Shown: piece by piece, positions 59,189-64,000 of the stretch | Position numbering within the stretch: position 1 is the stretch's first letter | How the letters are laid out: each line of letters starts with the position of its first letter | Assembly: GCA_949283125.1 (NCBI GenBank) | Contig: CASDRK010000002.1 | Coordinates: 62,001-126,000 of the forward strand | DNA from: an uncultured Clostridia bacterium | GTDB taxonomy: Bacteria; Bacillota; Clostridia; Christensenellales; Borkfalkiaceae | DNA: 64,000 bases | Reading direction: 5' to 3' | Translations under genes and position numbers: made by a program | The notes under the pieces: generated by a model | The model's database searches: none | Seen by the model: the letters and a program-made list of their open reading frames with translations, nothing else | What the model was told of the DNA's origin: nothing

Positions 59189-60773
59189 CTTTTTTTCTCC
59201 TTGCAAGAATATAAAATATCACATACAGCCCAACGGACAGCGCCGCCATTGCGCCGAGCACGGCGAAGAGCGCCAGATATTGCGGCTGCGAGTAATCGAA
59301 CCTGAATGCCGGATCGTACATGATGACGGTGACCGAACTGCCGTCGGCGGAGACGGTGTAGCCCGTCACGTCCGAACGCACGCGGAAATACGACGCGTAT
59401 ATCCTGCCGTCGAGCGTATATGCGTCCTCGCGGAAATAGCGCGAAGTGACCCCGTTTATCGTAAGTTCGACGCTTACGGTATCGTTGAGATACAGCGTTA
59501 CGTTTTCGTCGCCGGCGACCGTGTAGGTGTAATAATAATTCAGACCGTCTTCGCAGACGACCTGCGTGACGGAGGTGAGCACGCCGTCCGTTCTGTTCTC
59601 CTCCTCGTTTCCGGCAAGCTCGTCGTAAGGGCGGGAAAAATTGCGGCTGAGCTCGCGACCGCCCTGCATGAAGGAGACGAACTGCGCGCTGTCGTAAAAG
59701 GTCTGCGAATAGTATGTTTCGCGAAAGGGCACGGAACAGTAGATGACGGCTATAAGCGCCATGAGAAAGGCGCCGAACGTGAGCGACAGATGCCCCGCGT
59801 GCACATAGTAGCGCCTGTCGCGGCGGAGCGCGCCCTCATCGGTATGGAAAAATTCGGGCGTGGGAGCTTCGCCTGCCGCCCTGAACGCCGCTCTGCGCGA
59901 ATAAGCCAGCACCGCTATGCCGAACGCCGCGGCGACGACCGCGCAACATGCGACGGCGCCCGCATGCGCGCCGCCGGTCAGGGGGCTGTTCCACAGAAAA
60001 TGCAGAGCCGCCGAACCGGCAAAGCAGGCATAGAGCCGCACGCTTAAAAAGGGACGGCGCGCCGAAGCGAACGCCCAGCCCGCGGCGGCCGTCCACACGG
60101 TGTGGGTGCACAGCGCGCTTGCGCCGCGGCCCGCAAACTGTTCGAGCGTGGCGGATATGTTGAGCCCGGGCAGATCGTTTGCCGCCATAAAAATATAGCC
60201 CGCGTCCTCCACAACGGAAAAACCGCAACCCACGGCCGCGCCCATGAGAAAACCCACAAGGGGCTGTTTTACGCGCAGCGCCGCTATGGCGACGATCGCT
60301 GCCGCGGCCTTGGAAAACTCCTCCACGCCGGCCGAGCGCAGGGCATTGAGCCATGCGTTTGAGGCCGGAATGAGTGCATACAGTATCTGCGCGAGCACGC
60401 ACGCGCCCGTACCGCCGACGAGCAGAGTGACGAACACCGACAGCAGGCTGACGTCGTTGCGCGGATAAATTTCGTACAACAGCACGAGAAAGGGCGCGTT
60501 GAACGCAAGCGCCGCTATAATCACCGTGACCGGCGTGAACAGCGGGTTGGAAGTAAAGCGCACTATGGACAGATAGACCGCGAACAGTATCATGCACGCC
60601 GCAAAAAGGCGGATGTAAAACCACGGATAGGCGCGCTGAACACCCTTATCGCCCGAGCGCACGCCGCGGGTGAGAAATTCGGAATATTCCGCACCGGTGT
60701 GGCGGCGGAACGTCTGCACAAAAAAGCATTTTATCTGTCCGCACACGGCGGAAACTATCGATCTTGCATTCAT
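59178..60773 (-). CDS. PrsW-family intramembrane protease-like protein with extra C-terminal domain
   Basis: A 531-residue membrane protein. The CPBP/PrsW signatures are GVEEFSKAAAAIVAI (EExxK), GCGFSVVEDAGYIF, HTVWTAAAGWAFA and ALHFLWN, in order across seven or eight helices in residues 50-300. After a polar linker, another helix, an extracytoplasmic domain of about 130 residues rich in Asp, Tyr and Val (residues 365-495) and a last helix follow; this part is not in classic PrsW (about 220 residues). PrsW cleaves an anti-sigma factor in Bacillus. The gene overlaps mtaB by ATGA. Confidence 0.85.
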   Translation of the reverse strand: MNARSIVSAVCGQIKCFFVQTFRRHTGAEYSEFLTRGVRSGDKGVQRAYPWFYIRLFAACMILFAVYLSIVRFTSNPLFTPVTVIIAALAFNAPFLVLLYEIYPRNDVSLLSVFVTLLVGGTGACVLAQILYALIPASNAWLNALRSAGVEEFSKAAAAIVAIAALRVKQPLVGFLMGAAVGCGFSVVEDAGYIFMAANDLPGLNISATLEQFAGRGASALCTHTVWTAAAGWAFASARRPFLSVRLYACFAGSAALHFLWNSPLTGGAHAGAVACCAVVAAAFGIAVLAYSRRAAFRAAGEAPTPEFFHTDEGALRRDRRYYVHAGHLSLTFGAFLMALIAVIYCSVPFRETYYSQTFYDSAQFVSFMQGGRELSRNFSRPYDELAGNEEENRTDGVLTSVTQVVCEDGLNYYYTYTVAGDENVTLYLNDTVSVELTINGVTSRYFREDAYTLDGRIYASYFRVRSDVTGYTVSADGSSVTVIMYDPAFRFDYSQPQYLALFAVLGAMAALSVGLYVIFYILARRKKDVE

Positions 60774-61987
60774 AATTTATCGACAAGGCTTGCCAGCGCG
60801 CCGTCGGCGCGGGGCCGCTCTATCCTCACTTCGGCTCTGCCGCAGTGCTTGCCGGGCACGTAAACTTTAATATAGTCCTGGGTATATCCGCCGGTGAATC
60901 CTTCGGCAAAGTCTTCAAACACCACCTCCCTTACCTGTCCGCAGCGGGAGGAAACAAATGCGTGCGAAGCCCGCTCCGCCGCCTGCAGAAGGGCGTGGAG
61001 ACGCGCCTCCTTTACGTCGGCGGGAATATCGCGCATGTTCCATGCCGCGGTGCCCTCGCGCGGGGAGAAGGCGAAGGCGTGAACGCGGGCAAAGCGGGCG
61101 CTGTCGATTATTGACAGGCTGTCGGCGAAATCCGCTTCGGTTTCGCCCGGAAAGCCCGCTATTATATCGGTGGTTATGGCCGCTTCCGGAAAAAACGAGT
61201 AGATAAGCGCGCACTTTTCAAGATACTGCCCGCGCGTGTAGCGGCGGTTCATGGCGCGGAGAACGCTGTCCGACCCGCTCTGCAGCGAAAGGTGAAAGTG
61301 CGGCGCGAACCGTCCGAGACGCGCGCACGCCGAAAGAAAATCTTCGTCTATTACCGTGCACTCCAGCGAGCCGAAACGGATGCGCTTGCCGCAGCCTTCC
61401 AGCGCGCGGACCAGCGAGGTTATGTCCGTGCCCGTATCCGTGCCGTAGGCAGAAATGTTGATGCCGGTCAGCACCGCTTCCTCGGCCGGGCAACGCTCGA
61501 TCTCGCGCACGATATCTTCCGCCGGGCGCGAAGTTACCCGGCCGCGCAGATAGGGGATTATGCAGTAGGAGCAGAAATTGTTGCAGCCGTCCTCTATCTT
61601 TATAAATGCGCGCGTGCGCACCTGCTTGGGTTCGGGAAGGCTGTCCGGGCAACGTTCGTCGCCGCATATTGCGGCAATAACGCGCTGTTTGTCGCGCGCG
61701 CCGCCCACAAAGCTGACCCCGCGCGCAGCAAACCTTTCGCCGTCCTTCTGCGCGGCGCAGCCGCACACGTAGATGCGCGCCCCGGGATTGAACTTGCGAA
61801 CGCGCGCCACAAGCTGGCGGCTCTTTTTTTCCGCCTCGCGCGTGACGGCGCAGGTATTCAGAACGTATATGTCTGCGGGGCCGAGCTCGGACAAGACCTC
61901 GAATCCGCGCTCCTCCAAGGCGGCCATAAGCGAAGCGCTTTCTACCTCGTTGACCTTGCAGCCGAGGGTGAACACCACCGCCTTCAT
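60770..61987 (-). CDS. mtaB: tRNA t6A37 methylthiotransferase MtaB
   Basis: Radical SAM enzyme that converts t6A37 to ms2t6A; 405 residues. N-terminal UPF0004 domain with TLGCKVNEVES and two further Cys (NTCAV, CGCAA) for the auxiliary cluster; radical SAM CNNFCSYC; then GRVTSRPAEDIVREIE, DIIAGFPGETEADF and a C-terminal TRAM domain. The ATG at 61987 overlaps the rsmE stop. Confidence 0.95.
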   Translation of the reverse strand: MKAVVFTLGCKVNEVESASLMAALEERGFEVLSELGPADIYVLNTCAVTREAEKKSRQLVARVRKFNPGARIYVCGCAAQKDGERFAARGVSFVGGARDKQRVIAAICGDERCPDSLPEPKQVRTRAFIKIEDGCNNFCSYCIIPYLRGRVTSRPAEDIVREIERCPAEEAVLTGINISAYGTDTGTDITSLVRALEGCGKRIRFGSLECTVIDEDFLSACARLGRFAPHFHLSLQSGSDSVLRAMNRRYTRGQYLEKCALIYSFFPEAAITTDIIAGFPGETEADFADSLSIIDSARFARVHAFAFSPREGTAAWNMRDIPADVKEARLHALLQAAERASHAFVSSRCGQVREVVFEDFAEGFTGGYTQDYIKVYVPGKHCGRAEVRIERPRADGALASLVDKL

Positions 61988-62715
61988 GACAGCTCTCCCA
62001 GACAGAACATGGCTATGGACAGGGCGCATATCGCGGCCGTTTCGGCGCGGAGTATGCGCTTTCCAAGAGTGAGCGAGCCGAAGCCGTAAATTTGTTTTGC
62101 GGCCGCGAACTCCTCCTCCGCAAATCCGCCCTCACTGCCCACGACAACGACGGTCGGGCCCGAAAGAGACCGCAGGTCGCAGTCGGTATCGCGCGAAAAT
62201 TCGCAGGCGAAGAGCTTGTTTTTATACCCGGCCGCGGAGGCCAGAGCCGCATCGAGCGACGGGAAATACTCCACGCGCGGCGCCGACGCGCGCAGGCACT
62301 GCTTGGCCGCTTCGCGCGCGACGCGGCCGAGCCGGGAGAGCTTATTGTCGTTGATGTACGCCGAACAGTAGCGCGAGGAAAACACGCCTATCGAGCTTAC
62401 GCCGAGCTCGGTCGCCTTCTGCACCACCAGCTCGGTCTTGTCGCCCTTGAGCGCGCCGACGAGCAGGCAGACGGGCGTGGCGGCTTCCCTTTCGCCGACG
62501 TTTGACCCCGTGATATGCGCCGACAAACTGTGTTTGTCCACTCGGGTGACTATGGCGGGATATTCCCTGCCGCTGTTGTCGAGAAGGATTATTTCCGCCC
62601 CCTCCTCTATGCGCAGCACGGTCTTTGCGTGGACAAATTCGTCGCCGCAGAGTTCGACCTCCGCGCGGGCGGGATAATCGATGTTTTCTAAAAAGAATCT
62701 GCGCGCGCCGCTCAT
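61984..62715 (-). CDS. rsmE: 16S rRNA (uracil(1498)-N3)-methyltransferase
   Basis: SPOUT methyltransferase for U1498 of 16S rRNA; 243 residues. RRFFLENI and HAKTVLRIEEGAEI form the PUA-like N-domain; LLVGALKGDKTELVVQKATELGV and GSEGGFAEEEF with LGKRILRAETAA form the knotted SAM site. The ATG at 62715 overlaps the prmA stop by ATGA. Confidence 0.95.
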   Translation of the reverse strand: MSGARRFFLENIDYPARAEVELCGDEFVHAKTVLRIEEGAEIILLDNSGREYPAIVTRVDKHSLSAHITGSNVGEREAATPVCLLVGALKGDKTELVVQKATELGVSSIGVFSSRYCSAYINDNKLSRLGRVAREAAKQCLRASAPRVEYFPSLDAALASAAGYKNKLFACEFSRDTDCDLRSLSGPTVVVVGSEGGFAEEEFAAAKQIYGFGSLTLGKRILRAETAAICALSIAMFCLGELS

Positions 62716-63659
62716 GAATTTACGAACGCAAGCGCGTTCCATTCTCCCTTTTTGATGTGTTCTTCAAGCGCGAGCCCGCGGGCTTCGTATGCGGAGATCA
62801 CGCCCGCCAGCTTGCAATCTATTATGCCGCTCAGAATGAGCGTTCCGCCCTTTTTCAGATATTTTGGAACGGACGGAGCCAGCCGTTCGAGCACGTCCGC
62901 CGTTATGTTGGCGAGCACTATGTCGGCCTGCGCCGACGGGTCGCCTTCCAAAAGATCGGAGCGCACCACCTTTACCCTGTCCGACACGCCGTTCAGAGCG
63001 CAGTTGTGTCCGGCGCTCTTTACGGCGACGGAGTCGATATCGGTAAGGTAAGCGAACTTTGCGCCCAGTTTAACCGCGCTTATGCCCAGTATGCCGCTGC
63101 CGCAGCCGACGTCTATGCAGACGCTGTCCGCAGTCAGATATTTTTGCAGAAGCATGACGCACATGGAAGTGGTTTCGTGCTCGCCCGTGCCGAAGGCCAT
63201 GTTGTTGTCCAGCAGCACTACGCGCTCGCCCTCCGCGGGAGAATACTCTATCCATTCCGGAACGACCACCACGGAGCCGAGATGGATGGGGCGGAAATGC
63301 TTGCGCCATATCTCTATCCAGTCGTCGCCGTCCACTTCGCGCGAGGTCATCTCGAGCGAGCCGAGCGGCAGCGCCCCGCCGCAGTTTTGCTTCAGCTCCT
63401 CCACATCCTCCCTTATCTTCGGCAAAATTTCGCCCGCGGCGTCCCCGGCGACAAACGCCTTGACGAGCACGTCGCCCGAAAGGTCTGCCGTCAGCTTTTC
63501 GTCCATATAGTCCCAGTACATCACCTTATCGCGCTGAAGGGCTATGACGTCCCTGACGTCGGAGATGGCTACGCCGTGCGTGGTGTAGCGCCACATGACG
63601 TCGGCTACCAGCTCGCTGCCCTCGGTGGAAGTATGTACCGTAAGTTCGATGAATTTCAC
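62712..63659 (-). CDS. prmA: Ribosomal protein L11 methyltransferase
   Basis: Trimethylates lysines of L11; 315 residues. The N-terminal L11-binding domain is KFIELTVHTSTEGSELVADVM; the catalytic domain has NNMAFGTGEHETTSMC, DVGCGSGILGISAVKLGA and DIVLANITADVLERL. I choose the GTG at 63659 because GGAG lies 8 nt before it and the family begins here; two upstream ATGs lack sites. It heads the five-gene overlapping unit prmA-rsmE-mtaB-prsW-hit. Confidence 0.95.
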   Translation of the reverse strand: MKFIELTVHTSTEGSELVADVMWRYTTHGVAISDVRDVIALQRDKVMYWDYMDEKLTADLSGDVLVKAFVAGDAAGEILPKIREDVEELKQNCGGALPLGSLEMTSREVDGDDWIEIWRKHFRPIHLGSVVVVPEWIEYSPAEGERVVLLDNNMAFGTGEHETTSMCVMLLQKYLTADSVCIDVGCGSGILGISAVKLGAKFAYLTDIDSVAVKSAGHNCALNGVSDRVKVVRSDLLEGDPSAQADIVLANITADVLERLAPSVPKYLKKGGTLILSGIIDCKLAGVISAYEARGLALEEHIKKGEWNALAFVNS

Positions 63660-63708
63660 TTTTAAACTCCGTGCGCCGCCGCCCCGGCGGCATGTTTTTA
63701 CGTATTTC

Positions 63709-63737
63709 ATTTTATCACCTGCGGACGATATTTGCAA
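63709..63737 (-). promoter_or_regulatory. Promoter of the prmA operon
   Basis: TTGCAA (63732-63737), a 17-bp spacer and TAAAAT (63709-63714). A short GC hairpin (63676-63690) lies in the leader. Confidence 0.65.
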
Positions 63738-63760
63738 GTAAAAAATATGTCGGAACGCGC

Positions 63761-63807
63761 TTGACAAAAGTACGTTTTCGTACTAAAATATGATACGAAA
63801 TCGTACT
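63761..63807 (+). promoter_or_regulatory. MarR-gene promoter with two TACG-N4-CGTA operators
   Basis: TTGACA (63761-63766), a 17-bp spacer and TAAAAT (63784-63789). Perfect dyad AGTACG-TTTT-CGTACT (63769-63784) fills the spacer; a second, TACG-AAAT-CGTA (63794-63805), covers the transcription start. Centres are 23 bp apart, about two helix turns. Confidence 0.85.
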
Positions 63808-63823
63808 TAAAGGAGCTTTTTGA

Positions 63824-64000
63824 GTGCAATACAGGCAATATATACGCAGGATAGCGCAGTGCATATCGCGCATGGACGGCAAATACTACGACTATGCGAG
63901 ACGGAGCATGGCCGCCGAGAACGAAGTTTACGTGCTGTACACCCTGTCCGACGGGGAGACGCACACGCAGAAGAATATTTGCGACGAGTGGCATATACCC
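63824..64000 (+). CDS. MarR-family regulator, partial (runs off right edge)
   Basis: Fifty-nine codons in frame to the window end. The GTG at 63824 has AAAGGAG 8 nt upstream. ENEVYVLYTLSDGETHTQKNICDEWHIP resembles the beginning of the MarR winged helix common in Clostridia (the DNA-recognition part is beyond the edge). The two operators on its promoter suggest autoregulation. Divergent from prmA. Confidence 0.8.
   Translation, partial: MQYRQYIRRIAQCISRMDGKYYDYARRSMAAENEVYVLYTLSDGETHTQKNICDEWHIP

Noticed and set aside
1-64000. CRISPR array, prophage or insertion sequence
   Set aside because: No regularly spaced direct repeats, transposase, integrase or phage structural gene was found.

Overview
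The window is high-GC DNA from an anaerobic, endospore-forming member of the Firmicutes, probably an uncultured gut Clostridia lineage. The evidence is a full set of sporulation genes (spoIIGA-sigE-sigG, an uninterrupted sigK, spoVT, spoVB, CotF-type coat proteins), pyruvate:ferredoxin oxidoreductase, Pta-AckA, formate-tetrahydrofolate ligase, a lysine riboswitch, and Firmicutes-type sigma-A promoters. No phage, IS element or CRISPR array is visible.

Layout. 1-10.4 kb: fhs-glnS-membrane protein transcribed leftward and glyS rightward, then tyrS-yigZ-kinase and sigK leftward. tyrS follows a short leader with a tandem-Tyr leader peptide and a terminator. 10.6-19.5 kb: an ArsR regulator and a CopA copper pump carrying a C-terminal CopZ-like domain; yceD-rpmF; ackA and pta separated by degenerate repeats; divergent tmcAL; a secreted or anchored hypothetical protein. 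19.9-20.4 kb: a five-gene tRNA array. 20.6-23.8 kb: overlapping operon fruK-PPTase-mtnN-luxS-ung. 23.9-30.1 kb: coat proteins, a HEAT/TPR/hslO/methyltransferase operon and a membrane protein. 30.2-33.5 kb: lysine-riboswitch-controlled asd-dapA-dapB. 33.5-40.3 kb: sporulation block sigG, sigE, spoIIGA, dusB, mazG, spoVB, spoVT. 40.4-44.4 kb: an InlB-repeat-like secreted protein, tRNA-Ser, then a low-GC accessory patch with a Fic protein and a membrane-anchored HNH protein. 44.5-53.5 kb: acyltransferase, Na+/Ca2+ exchanger, LysR regulator, mnmE, a membrane protein, truA and an ECF transporter module with fused ATPases. 53.6-57.4 kb: nifJ. 57.9-64 kb: aldose-epimerase-like protein, then the overlapping operon prmA-rsmE-mtaB-prsW-hit, and the start of a MarR regulator with clear tandem operators.

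How the genes fit together. PFOR, Pta and AckA form the pyruvate to acetyl-CoA to acetate/ATP route. TmcAL, which uses acetate, sits divergent from pta. MtnN and LuxS act in sequence in S-adenosylhomocysteine recycling and AI-2 formation. Asd, DapA and DapB supply diaminopimelate, lysine and dipicolinate. The spo genes give the mother-cell/forespore sigma cascade except sigF. Many genes (tyrS, truA, mnmE, dusB, mtaB, rsmE, prmA, rpmF and the tRNAs) serve translation.

The most notable observation is the tyrS leader: a 20-residue ORF beginning where transcription is predicted to start, with adjacent Tyr codons, and mutually exclusive 1:2, 2:3 and 3:4 RNA pairings. This is the geometry of ribosome-mediated attenuation, not of the T-box expected for a Firmicutes tyrS. 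Second-tier observations are a shared 18-bp operator-like site on the -35 elements of nifJ and the Na+/Ca2+ exchanger gene, CopA with DKTAT in place of DKTGT, and the Fic/HNH patch.
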